Assembly: GCA_039588215.1 (NCBI GenBank)
Contig: JBDHAD010000082.1
Location: 1-12,287, forward strand
Length of the DNA: 12,287 nucleotides
Direction: 5' to 3'
Source of the DNA: JBDHAC01 sp039588215
Lineage (GTDB): Bacteria; Gemmatimonadota; Gemmatimonadetes; Palauibacterales; Palauibacteraceae
The notes beneath the pieces are model-generated. The model ran no database searches. It was not told the DNA's origin and was given only the letters and a program-made list of their open reading frames with translations. The position numbers and the translations under genes are program-made. This document shows, one piece after another, positions 1-6,589 of the stretch; position 1 is the stretch's first letter; every line of letters begins with the position of its first letter.

Positions 1-243
1 CGCATCGAAGAATTCCAGGGGCTGGGTCTCGACCCCGGCGTGGAACATGAGGAAGAAGATCCCGATCTCGGCCAGGAGCGTGATCGCCTCGCTGGGCTCG
101 ATCAGGCCGAGAACTGCCGGACCCACCAGTACCCCGACGATCAGCTCACCCATGATCGTGGGCAGCCCCAGCGGGCGCAGGGTGACCGCGACCAGCCAAA
201 TACCGAGCAGGAGGATCAGTAGATCGAGGGCGACGTCATGCAT
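1..243 (-). CDS. Cation:proton antiporter, CPA2 type, N-terminal 81 residues (partial)
   Basis: Reading the minus strand from the ATG at 243 gives an open frame that runs off the left edge of the window. It begins MHDVALDLLILLLG. The visible part holds a first hydrophobic helix (about residues 5-20), then the sequence LGLPTIMGELIVGVLVGPAV (about 28-47), then a further helix containing AEIGIFFLMFHAGVET. A hydrophobic first helix, a G-E-L-x-x-G-x-L-x-G-P turn and an F-x-x-G-x-E/D segment are typical of the N-terminus of the Na+/H+ exchanger family (PF00999), CPA2 branch, which includes KefB/KefC and YbaL-like proteins. These exchange Na+ or K+ for protons across the cytoplasmic membrane. The rest of the membrane domain and any regulatory domain lie outside the window, so the ion and the subfamily cannot be set. 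No strong ribosome binding site precedes the ATG; a GGA lies about 12 bases upstream. The gene is divergent from the HAF-repeat gene. Confidence 0.82.
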   Translation of the reverse strand, partial: MHDVALDLLILLLGIWLVAVTLRPLGLPTIMGELIVGVLVGPAVLGLIEPSEAITLLAEIGIFFLMFHAGVETQPLEFFDA

Positions 244-884
244 GCAGTGAATCCAGCACGGGGGTGCCGGCCCCGGACGATGGCGACGTCCACGCGTTCG
301 GGGCGAGCCCAGTCGCGCCACGCCCCTCGCCAACGAGCCGCCAATGCCCCGGCGCACGGTAGGGGCCGTCGTGTGGGACACCCGCCAGACGGTTAAGCTA
401 TGGCGCCCGACGGGATCGTGGCGCAAGCCCTCCTTCCCAGCGCTGGCTCATCCAGCTGTGCCCCCGAATCTGAGCCCGAACAGAGTCCGGGGACTCCGGT
501 CCTCGCTCGGCCTCGCCTCGATACCACCCCGCCACTTTCCGCCTCCGTGCCCTGCGTCTTCGACGGCGATCCCCGCCCCGGTCACTCTTCCTTTGGTCCA
601 CGCTAGCCAAGAACATCACGGACTTCGGACGTCATCCCGACGTTCAGCAAGAAACCGCTGTTCGGGAGGCCACGCACAGGGCCTACGCCTTCGCAAGTCG
701 TTCCTAGTGCTCGCCATGCATCGATTTCCATAACCGGCACCCATCACCAGGCACTTACGATGCGGGTTTCCCCCCACGCCTCGTATAGGCCATCTCCCGA
801 CTTGCACGAGGGGAAAGCCGCCTCATAGCTCCTCGAAGCCTGCACCTCCCGGAAGCGGCACGTCGTTTTCCGAGGAGGTGCTTC
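244..884. other. Non-coding gap between divergent genes
   Basis: This stretch of 641 bases separates the divergent antiporter and HAF-repeat genes. Open frames on both strands give Arg/Ser/Pro-rich translations with no recognisable motif and no ribosome binding site, so I see no gene. No tRNA-like or CRISPR-like structure is visible. It must hold the promoters for both flanking genes, but I could not find a convincing -35/-10 pair. The only clear structure is the hairpin at its right end, listed separately. Confidence 0.6.
842..881 (+). promoter_or_regulatory. Hairpin burying the ribosome binding site of the HAF-repeat gene
   Basis: The arm gcacctcc-cggaa (842-854) is the reverse complement of ttccg-a-ggaggtgc (868-881), apart from a single bulged A at 873. 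This gives a 13-base-pair stem with a 13-base loop (855-867). The right arm contains the Shine-Dalgarno sequence GGAGGTG (874-880), and the ATG at 885 follows directly. In the folded state the ribosome binding site would be fully paired. A further gaa (835-837) can pair with ttc (882-884), bringing the pairing up to the start codon. The structure is seen directly in the sequence. A role in translational control is inference, and no known riboswitch class is recognised. Confidence 0.5.
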
Positions 885-2006
885 ATGACCAGACATGTGC
901 TCGCCGCTCTACCGATCGTAGGCCTCAGCGTTGGCCTCACGTCGTGCGCGGAGAGTCGGCTTCCAACGGAACCTTCCGAGACGTCAGCCCAGACCGCCCT
1001 CTTCCCCAGCCAGCTATCGGTCAACTCGACCACGGGCGTACGGATGATCGATCTCGGTGTGCTCGAGGGTGAGGATCCCTTCGCCCTCTCGACGGGCTAC
1101 GGCATCAATCAGGCTGCGCAGGTAGTCGGCGTCTCCGGCAATTCCGCCTTCCTGTGGTCCCGGTCCCGCGACTTCCAGCAACTCGGGATTGGCTTTGCGG
1201 AGGCCCTCGACATCAACGAGCGCGGACAGGTTACAGGCCATCGCGATTTCGGCTGCCCGGGGGTGGCGATGGGGTTCATCTGGCATCACGGGGTGTCGGA
1301 GGACTTGGGAACCCTGTACCAACCGCAGTCCTCGCCGTGCGAGGCAGGCAGCACGGGTCGCGCCGTGAACAACCGGGGCCAGGTTGTCGGCTGGAGCGAG
1401 ACCGCGCCGTTCAATCCCCCTGCATGGAACCAACACGGATTCATGTGGGATGATGGCGAAATGACCGACCTGGGCTCGCTCGGCGTATGGAGTGAGGCGT
1501 GGGGCGTCAACGGGCGTGGCCAGATCGTCGGCTACACGGATAGCCCGGACGGAGCGCAGGCGTGCATGTGGGAGGGTGAATACACGGAGCCGCAGCCGCT
1601 ATTCCTCGATCCGCCCGACTGGAGCATCGCGGTGGCGATCAACAACGCGGGCACCGTGGTCGGCTGGAGCACCACGCCGGCCGGACCGCAGCACGCGTAC
1701 CGTTGGCGCGACGGGTTGATGGAAGACCTGGGTGCGCTCGGGGGCGGTTATCCGCAGAGCTGGGCCAAGGCGATCAACAATCGCGGTATGATCGTCGGCG
1801 TCAGCGTGCAGATGCCGCACGTGTCGGACTTCATCGGGAGGGCCACGATGTGGGAGCCGGGCGCCAGCCCGATCCAGGCAATCGATCTGGGCACGCTTCC
1901 GGGCGGCGCCTACAGTTCGGCGTTCGCCGTGAACAACCACGGCGTCATAGCCGGCTGGAGCGATACGGGGACCGGGGAGTTCCACGCGGTGCTCTGGATA
2001 CCGTGA
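885..2006 (+). CDS. HAF-repeat lipoprotein, seven repeats
   Basis: The 373-residue protein starts with a lipoprotein signal peptide: basic MTRH, a hydrophobic stretch, then lipobox L18-T-S-C21. Alanine at +2 gives no inner-membrane retention signal, so surface or outer-membrane anchoring is likely. The rest is built from about seven imperfect repeats of 40-50 residues. The units show a D-L-G-x-L element, then A-x-x-[IV]-N-x-x-G-[QTMV]-[VI]-[VA]-G-[WYV]-S, then an aromatic/Trp ending such as HGFMW, HAYRW or HAVLW. Clear cores are INQAAQVVG, VNNRGQVVGW, VNGRGQIVGY, INNAGTVVGW, INNRGMIVG and VNNHGVIAGW. This is the signature of the probable extracellular HAF repeat family (TIGR02913), a likely beta-propeller-like surface protein of unknown ligand. 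The start is set by GGAGGTG just upstream, which lies inside a strong hairpin. No enzymatic motif is visible. A terminator follows at 2068-2101. Confidence 0.88.
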   Translation: MTRHVLAALPIVGLSVGLTSCAESRLPTEPSETSAQTALFPSQLSVNSTTGVRMIDLGVLEGEDPFALSTGYGINQAAQVVGVSGNSAFLWSRSRDFQQLGIGFAEALDINERGQVTGHRDFGCPGVAMGFIWHHGVSEDLGTLYQPQSSPCEAGSTGRAVNNRGQVVGWSETAPFNPPAWNQHGFMWDDGEMTDLGSLGVWSEAWGVNGRGQIVGYTDSPDGAQACMWEGEYTEPQPLFLDPPDWSIAVAINNAGTVVGWSTTPAGPQHAYRWRDGLMEDLGALGGGYPQSWAKAINNRGMIVGVSVQMPHVSDFIGRATMWEPGASPIQAIDLGTLPGGAYSSAFAVNNHGVIAGWSDTGTGEFHAVLWIP

Positions 2007-2067
2007 CCCGTGATCGTACGTTCGCGTAGAGTGAGCTCTCTCCGGACGCGCAAACCGAGCTGTCCGT

Positions 2068-2105
2068 ACCCCGCCTCCTGGCCATGGACCGGGGGCGGGG
2101 TCTTT
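2068..2105 (+). terminator. Likely intrinsic terminator after the HAF-repeat gene
   Basis: The arms accccgcc (2068-2075) and ggcggggt (2094-2101) are perfect reverse complements, giving an 8-base-pair GC-rich stem with an 18-base loop. The stem is followed by tcttt. It lies 62 bases past the HAF-repeat stop and before the next gene. The T tract is short, so termination may be partial. Confidence 0.5.
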
Positions 2106-2219
2106 CACGGGCGCGCGCGAGAGGATGTGCGATTGCGGCGTGACCCGCGCCGCGACGGAGCCGTCTCCAGGATGACCCCGCAGCTGTGACACCGAGGAAG
2201 CTCAGAAGAGGGGGTAGAG

Positions 2220-2633
2220 ATGCAACGCAGCGCACGCAGCCTAGCGTTCACAGTCGTCATGGTCGGGTGCGCCAGTGTCGAAGGGATACAGTCCGAACCC
2301 TTGGATCGTGGTGTCGTTCGTCACTTCGACGCGCCTCCCAGCGAAGTCCGCGCCGCCGCCTACAACGCAATGTTGGGTGCCGGGCTCATCCTGGACGAGG
2401 TAGACGAGGTGGCGGCCGGAACGTGGATGCTCGTCGGGAAGCGAACCACGAGGGAGTGGACCGCGGGGGAGGTCGTCCGCGTCGTCGTGGAGCCAGCTGA
2501 TGAGGGGGGCTCTCTCGTACGGGTCCTATCCAAGCGTCGAATCTCGATCAACGTAACCGCGAAGGGTGACTATTCGGACGAGATCTTCGACCAGATAGGA
2601 TTCCAGCTGGTGGCTGACGCGGCCTCGGAGTGA
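2220..2633 (+). CDS. Small predicted lipoprotein of unknown function
   Basis: This 137-residue protein begins with a short signal peptide ending in the lipobox-like M14-V-G-C17, followed by ASVEG, so it is probably exported and lipidated. Met at the -3 position is less usual than Leu. The mature part reads as one small alpha/beta domain: VVRHFDAPPSEVRAAAYNAM (strand plus helix), then a second half with alternating strands (TWMLVGKRTT, VVRVVVEP, SLVRVLSKRR, ISINVTAKG) and a final helix (SDEIFDQIGFQLVADA). This layout is reminiscent of small envelope lipoproteins with a single ferredoxin-like or BamC-like fold, but I cannot assign a family. A purine-rich gaggggg lies about seven bases before the ATG. 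A short hairpin (2634-2646) just after the stop lacks a T tract. Nothing links it firmly to the acetyltransferase downstream. Confidence 0.7.
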   Translation: MQRSARSLAFTVVMVGCASVEGIQSEPLDRGVVRHFDAPPSEVRAAAYNAMLGAGLILDEVDEVAAGTWMLVGKRTTREWTAGEVVRVVVEPADEGGSLVRVLSKRRISINVTAKGDYSDEIFDQIGFQLVADAASE

Positions 2634-2784
2634 TCCCCACCGGGGACCCCACCCGACTCGCGTGCGCGAATCCCCCGTCAGTTCTGGATCGATCGGAGGG
2701 AGGATCGCTCTTGCTTGCCGAGCGCCCGCTGGGCACCGCAGTCCGCAGCGGAATAGCGTGTCCGCCAGCCACCCCTTTTTGCCT

Positions 2785-3282
2785 ATGAAAATCCGGCCGC
2801 TTCAGTCTCCCGATGTCTCATGGTTGGGCCCCCTTATGAGCAGGCATTTCGGCTCGTCGCGCGTAGTCTCCCGGGGCGTCCTCCACGACGCATTGTCCCT
2901 GCCCGGACTGGTGGCGGAGGAGGATTCCAGGCCTTCGGGTGTGCTGCTGTACCGGTTGGACCAAGACCAGTGCGAGGTCGTGGTTCTGATTAGCCTGCTC
3001 CCCCGTCAGGGGATTGGCCGGAGCTTGATGGCGGCTGTTCAGGCAATCGCGAACGATGCTGGATGCACCAGGCTGTGGCTGATCACGACGAATGACAATC
3101 GCGTCGCACTCGAGTTCTATCGGGCGATCGGAATGAGATTCGTGGCGATCCATGAGAACGCGGTTCAGGAGGCGAGAAGGCTCAAGCCGGAGATACCCGA
3201 GTTCAATGAAGATGGGATACCGATCGAGGACGAAATCGAATTCGAGCTGCCGCTTGAGGGCGCGGCTGACAACTCGCCCTAG
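2785..3282 (+). CDS. GNAT-family N-acetyltransferase
   Basis: The 165-residue protein has a complete GNAT layout. The first strand is MKIRPLQSPD. Then come a helix with GSSRVVSRG (23-31), a strand with LPGLVAEED (39-47), a central strand CEVVVLISLL (63-72), the acetyl-CoA pyrophosphate loop PRQGIGRSLM (73-82), a helix, the strand RLWLITTNDN, and NRVALEFYRAIGMRFV, which is the usual final N-x-x-A-x-x-F-Y-x-x-x-G-F/M element. Such enzymes move an acetyl group from acetyl-CoA to an amine; the substrate here is unknown. The acidic tail FNEDGIPIEDEIEFELPL also occurs in relatives that resemble this protein. The open frame extends upstream to a GTG at 2662, but those 41 residues are low-complexity and do not resemble GNAT sequence, so ATG 2785 is preferred. 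Neither start has a clear ribosome binding site. Confidence 0.85.
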   Translation: MKIRPLQSPDVSWLGPLMSRHFGSSRVVSRGVLHDALSLPGLVAEEDSRPSGVLLYRLDQDQCEVVVLISLLPRQGIGRSLMAAVQAIANDAGCTRLWLITTNDNRVALEFYRAIGMRFVAIHENAVQEARRLKPEIPEFNEDGIPIEDEIEFELPLEGAADNSP

Positions 3283-3337
3283 ACGCACTCTCCGGTTGGG
3301 TCTGGGCCGCACGAGACGGCCGATGTGAATGCCGGCA

Positions 3338-3372
3338 GCGGGGTGGTCCGGGCCGGCCGCCCCGCCGTTGTG
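3338..3372 (+). terminator. GC-rich hairpin, possible terminator after the GNAT gene
   Basis: The arms gcggggtggtc (3338-3348) and ggccgccccgc (3355-3365) pair over 11 positions, two of them G-U wobbles, around a six-base loop. The stem lies 55 bases past the acetyltransferase stop and is followed by cgttgtg rather than a true T tract. It could terminate the upstream transcript or form part of the kinase leader; the sequence alone does not decide. Confidence 0.38.
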
Positions 3373-3376
3373 TGCA

Positions 3377-3385
3377 CCCCCCCCC
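3377..3385. repeat. Run of nine C upstream of the kinase gene
   Basis: Nine consecutive C residues lie 91 bases before the kinase ATG, right of the 3338-3365 hairpin. Runs of this length can vary by slippage. Whether this one lies in a promoter spacer or the leader is not clear from the sequence. Confidence 0.5.
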
Positions 3386-3475
3386 GGCAGCTTGCCTCGG
3401 TATGCTCCCCCGATCCACGTTCCCTGACGTGCAGATCCCGAATCTGCCGTTCCCGCGTCTGAGGTGACAGCTGAG

Positions 3476-6400
3476 ATGTCCCTGCACCTTGATGGCCTCA
3501 AAGCCGCTCTTGCCGATCGCTATGCGATCGAGAGTGAGTTGGGCCAGGGCGGGATGGCCACTGTCTACTTGGCCCGGGACCTCAAGCACAAGCGCGAGGT
3601 CGCGATCAAGGTCCTGAAGCCGGAGCTCGCGGCCGCGCTCGGGGCGGAACGCTTCCTGGGCGAGATCGAGATTACGGCGCACCTCACGCACCCGCACATT
3701 CTACCGCTCCATGATTCCGGCAACTCGGACGGCTGGTTGTACTACGTGATGCCGTACGTGGAGGGAGAATCACTGCAGGACCGGATCGACCGCATGGGCC
3801 GTCTCGACGTAAGGGAAGCCGTGCGGATCGCGCGCGAGGTGGCCGACGCCCTCGCCTATGCGCACGAGCAAGGGGTGATCCATCGGGACATCAAGCCGGC
3901 CAACCTGCTGCTCGTGTCGGGGCACGCGGTCGTGGCCGACTTCGGGATCGCGCGTGCGGTTACGGAGGCGGGCGGTGAGGGTCTCACGGGAACGGGGGCG
4001 ATTATGGGCACCCCCACCTACATGAGCCCGGAGCAGGCGAGCGGAGATGAGCTCGATGGCCGGGCCGATGTCTACGCGCTCGGCTGCGTCCTGTACGAGA
4101 TGTTGACGGGCGAGCCTCCGTATTCGGGGCCGGGTCTAACGGTGCTGGCGAGTCACCTTGAGGACGAGGTGCCATCCGCGCAGGCGAGCCGGGCGGAGGT
4201 CCCGGACGAGGTCGACGCGGTGATCCGGCGGGCCATGGCGAAGTCGCCGCAGGACCGGCACGGGACGGCCCAGGAGTTCGGGGAGGCGCTGAGGGCGGCG
4301 GTCCGTGGCGAGGCCCTACGCCGGCACGGGACGCTCCCGGCCACGCTGATCACGTACGGGGCGGGGGGTTGGCTCCTGTACCAGGGGATCGGCTGGGCAA
4401 CGCGCGAGTACTTCATGCCCGATTGGGTTCGAGCGACCGCCCTGGGGCTGCTCCTGATCGGACTGCTGGTCTTCCTGACCACGGCGCTCCTGCAGCGCAG
4501 GGTGCGGCTCCGCCCGAGCCGGGCTGACCGGCTCTTCTCTTGGCGGAACGCGTTCGCGGGTGGAGTGGCCGCGTTCATCACGCTCGGGCTGGGGGCGGGC
4601 GGGTTTCTGGCGTCCCGCGCCCTCGGCATCGGTCCGGCCGCGAGCCTGGTCGCCCAAGGGGTGCTCGACGAGCGGGACCAGCTGATTCTAGCGGATTTCG
4701 GCGGCACGGATTCGATCCTCGCGCGCACGGCCACCGAGGCGCTTCGGATCGATCTCGCCGGATCTGAAGCGGTAACCCTGATAACCCCCCGCGCTCTCCG
4801 GGGCGTCCTGCAACGGATGCAGTTGGACCCGAACGAACCTCTCGTTCCGGCTGTGGCAACCGAGGCGGCAGTCCGCGAGGGAGTGAAGGGCGTCATCGCG
4901 GGCCGGGTGAACGAGGCTGGCAGCGGGTTCCTCCTCACCATGCAGCTCGTTACCCCGGAGGATGGGCGGCCACTGGTGTCGGATCGGGAGACGGCGGCCG
5001 ATTCCGATCACTTCATTGAAGCGATCAACCACCTGTCAAGAAGACTGCGCTCGCGGCTTGGAGAATCCGTCAGGTCGATCCGCTCCACTCCGGCTCTTGC
5101 CCGTTATACGACGGGATCACTCGAAGCACTGAAACGGTACACGGCCGGTTTGCGAGCCGAGAACCAGGGCGACAACCGGACCGCCCTCGCCCGGTACGAG
5201 GAGGCGGTAGCGCTCGATACCGCGTTCGCGTTCGCGTATCGGAAGATCGGCAACGTCCTCGGTAACCGGAGGGAGGACACGGCGCGGATGATCACCGCGA
5301 TGACCAAGGCCCATCAGCTGCGTGACGGGCTGCCGGAACTCGAGAGGCTCCAGATCGAGAGTAGGTACCACACAGCGGTGACGGGGCAACTCGAGCTGGG
5401 CGCGGTCGCCGAGGAACGGATCGCCGAGATCCGCGGAGGTGTGTTCGGCGGGAATCTGGGCCTGATCTTCCAATCGTTGAGAGATTACGACCGAGCCGAA
5501 GAAGCCCTCGAGGCGGGGATAGAAAACGGGTCGATGGGCTCTGCTTTTGTCAACTTGTGGGAGCTCCAAGCAGGACTGGGGAGATTCGACGACGCCGCCA
5601 CAACGCTGGACCGATGGGCCGAGCGGGCGCCCGAGAACCCCGGTCTGCATTTCGCGCGGGCCCGGCTTGCTGCGGCTCGAGGGCAGTACGATGTCGCCTC
5701 CGTGTTCTATGGCGAACTGGCGAATGACCCGAATCCGGGCCATCGCGTCGACGCGAGTGAGGAGCTGGGAAACCTGGACGCGATCCATGGCCGACTAGAC
5801 GAGGCTGAGTCCCGATTCTCCGAGGTGCTGACCAGCCACCAAGAGCGAGGGCGAGGTGGTGATTACCTGGAGGAGGTCACGTGGCTCGGCGAGATCGATC
5901 TCTGGGGGGGGGCGATCCGGTCCGGGCGCTGGAGCGGGTCGAGGAGGCGCTACGCGCCTACCCGCTGGACTCGCTTGCTCCGCATGATCGGCCGTACGAG
6001 TCCCTCGCCAAGCTGTACGCCGCAGCCGGGAACCCGGCCGAGGCGCGGGCTCTCCTCGCCGCCTTCGAGGTCGAGATCCGTCCCATGCACCTGCAGCGGG
6101 AGGCCAACGGCGGGTGGGCGCAGGCACACGTGGCCCTCGCTGGCGGGAACGCGGAGGGCGCGCTGGCCGAGCTCGATCGGATGGAGGGGATCACGAGGCA
6201 AGCTTGCTACCCGTCATGCACGCTTCCCCTTCGTGGCCAGGCCTACGAGAGGCTGGGCCGGCCCGACTCGGCCGTCGCGGTCTACGAGCGATACCTGGCG
6301 ACCACGGTTTGGAGCAAGCCCAAGTGGGATGCCCTGTACCTGGCGTGGGTCACCGAGCGGCTCGGACAGCTCTACGACGAGGGTGGCGACCTCGAGAACG

Positions 6401-6502
6401 CGGCGAGGCACTACGGGAGGTTCGTCGAGTTATGGGCCGATGCGGACGAGGTGCTGCAACCCCGCGTCCGTGCGGCCCAACGACGGCTGGAAGAGATCCT
6501 GA
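3476..6502 (+). CDS. Membrane Ser/Thr protein kinase with TolB/FlgO-like segment and TPR tail (frame changes at 5904-5912)
   Basis: A Hanks-type kinase domain occupies about residues 1-275. It has the glycine loop GQGGMATV (23-30), ATP lysine K45, helix-C E63, HRD 136-138 with N143, DFG 155-157, and the SPE triplet 184-186, so all catalytic residues are present. Three hydrophobic segments follow (about 288-306, 318-341, 359-383). Then comes an external or cytoplasmic segment starting DQLILADFGG, which resembles the TolB/FlgO-like part found in similar kinases, and TPR-like helical repeats from about residue 545 (SLEALKRYTAGLRAENQGDN onward). GAGGTGA at 3461-3467 sits nine bases before ATG 3476; a GTG at 3464 is possible but would place that motif at the start codon. 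Up to about 5903 the reading is convincing. After the G9 run this frame gives about 196 Arg/Ser/Pro-rich residues without TPR character, and the true continuation is in the -1 frame. Repaired, the protein would be about 1013 residues. Targets and signal are unknown. Confidence 0.9.
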   Translation: MSLHLDGLKAALADRYAIESELGQGGMATVYLARDLKHKREVAIKVLKPELAAALGAERFLGEIEITAHLTHPHILPLHDSGNSDGWLYYVMPYVEGESLQDRIDRMGRLDVREAVRIAREVADALAYAHEQGVIHRDIKPANLLLVSGHAVVADFGIARAVTEAGGEGLTGTGAIMGTPTYMSPEQASGDELDGRADVYALGCVLYEMLTGEPPYSGPGLTVLASHLEDEVPSAQASRAEVPDEVDAVIRRAMAKSPQDRHGTAQEFGEALRAAVRGEALRRHGTLPATLITYGAGGWLLYQGIGWATREYFMPDWVRATALGLLLIGLLVFLTTALLQRRVRLRPSRADRLFSWRNAFAGGVAAFITLGLGAGGFLASRALGIGPAASLVAQGVLDERDQLILADFGGTDSILARTATEALRIDLAGSEAVTLITPRALRGVLQRMQLDPNEPLVPAVATEAAVREGVKGVIAGRVNEAGSGFLLTMQLVTPEDGRPLVSDRETAADSDHFIEAINHLSRRLRSRLGESVRSIRSTPALARYTTGSLEALKRYTAGLRAENQGDNRTALARYEEAVALDTAFAFAYRKIGNVLGNRREDTARMITAMTKAHQLRDGLPELERLQIESRYHTAVTGQLELGAVAEERIAEIRGGVFGGNLGLIFQSLRDYDRAEEALEAGIENGSMGSAFVNLWELQAGLGRFDDAATTLDRWAERAPENPGLHFARARLAAARGQYDVASVFYGELANDPNPGHRVDASEELGNLDAIHGRLDEAESRFSEVLTSHQERGRGGDYLEEVTWLGEIDLWGGAIRSGRWSGSRRRYAPTRWTRLLRMIGRTSPSPSCTPQPGTRPRRGLSSPPSRSRSVPCTCSGRPTAGGRRHTWPSLAGTRRARWPSSIGWRGSRGKLATRHARFPFVARPTRGWAGPTRPSRSTSDTWRPRFGASPSGMPCTWRGSPSGSDSSTTRVATSRTRRGTTGGSSSYGPMRTRCCNPASVRPNDGWKRS
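5904..5912 (+). other. Frameshift point: run of nine G in the kinase gene
   Basis: Upstream the frame reads ...VTWLGEIDLW, good TPR-linked sequence. After the nine G the same frame turns to SGRWSGSRRR, while the -1 frame reads DPVRALERVEEALRAYP, a normal TPR helix. A run of ten (or seven) G would join the two. The run also contains the heptamer G-GGG-GGG in the frame suited to -1 ribosomal slippage. The options are an assembly error, a real mutation, phase variation, or slippage. Confidence 0.85.
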
Positions 6503-6516
6503 CGGAGCTGGGGTGA
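5911..6516 (+). CDS. C-terminal TPR part of the Ser/Thr kinase, in the -1 frame
   Basis: This is the continuation of the kinase gene after the frame change and is probably not an independent gene. It is open from well before the G run, and the nearest candidate start (GTG 5881) lacks a ribosome binding site. The roughly 200 residues form TPR-like helix pairs: DPVRALERVEEALRAYP, RPYESLAKLYAAAGNPAEAR, GGWAQAHVALAGGNAEGALA, RGQAYERLGRPDSAVAVYER, ERLGQLYDEGGDLENAARHY. It ends with GRFVELWADADEVLQPRVRA, a closing sequence I associate with this class of TPR kinases. TPR arrays bind partner proteins, so losing this part would probably change or abolish partner binding without touching the catalytic domain. 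The stop is the TGA at 6514-6516, 14 bases past the stop of the other frame. Confidence 0.82.
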   Translation, partial: GDPVRALERVEEALRAYPLDSLAPHDRPYESLAKLYAAAGNPAEARALLAAFEVEIRPMHLQREANGGWAQAHVALAGGNAEGALAELDRMEGITRQACYPSCTLPLRGQAYERLGRPDSAVAVYERYLATTVWSKPKWDALYLAWVTERLGQLYDEGGDLENAARHYGRFVELWADADEVLQPRVRAAQRRLEEILTELG

Positions 6517-6562
6517 GGACCAAGAGCCGTGAGACGATACTTGTTACTGCGCGCGTGTATCT

Positions 6563-6576
6563 TCCGATCGATCGGA
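6563..6576. promoter_or_regulatory. 14-base perfect palindrome before the secreted kinase-like gene
   Basis: The sequence tccgatcgatcgga equals its own reverse complement. It lies in the 73-base gap after the kinase gene, 13 bases before ATG 6590 and directly before the purine-rich gaggg at 6579-6583. It could be a dimeric regulator site or a small hairpin; chance is also possible because gatc is frequent in this DNA. Confidence 0.3.
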
Positions 6577-6589
6577 CCGAGGGCAAGGC

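Noticed and set aside
344..733. Open frame of 129 codons in the left gap
   Set aside because: Arg/Ser/Pro-rich translation, no motif, no ribosome binding site; overlapping frames on both strands look alike.
802..830. Promoter candidate TTGCAC with ATAGCT-like -10
   Set aside because: Only about half of the consensus positions match in each box; not better than chance in this region.
1599..2192. Long minus-strand frame opposite the HAF-repeat gene
   Set aside because: Antisense shadow of a clear coding gene in high-GC DNA, Arg/Pro/Ala-rich, no family features.
2662..2784. Upstream GTG start for the acetyltransferase
   Set aside because: The 41 added residues are not GNAT-like; the first family strand begins at MKIRPL.
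4153..4941. Minus-strand frame of 262 codons opposite the kinase gene
   Set aside because: Antisense shadow; composition is Arg/Ser/Ala/Pro-rich and the plus strand carries the kinase motifs and membrane helices.
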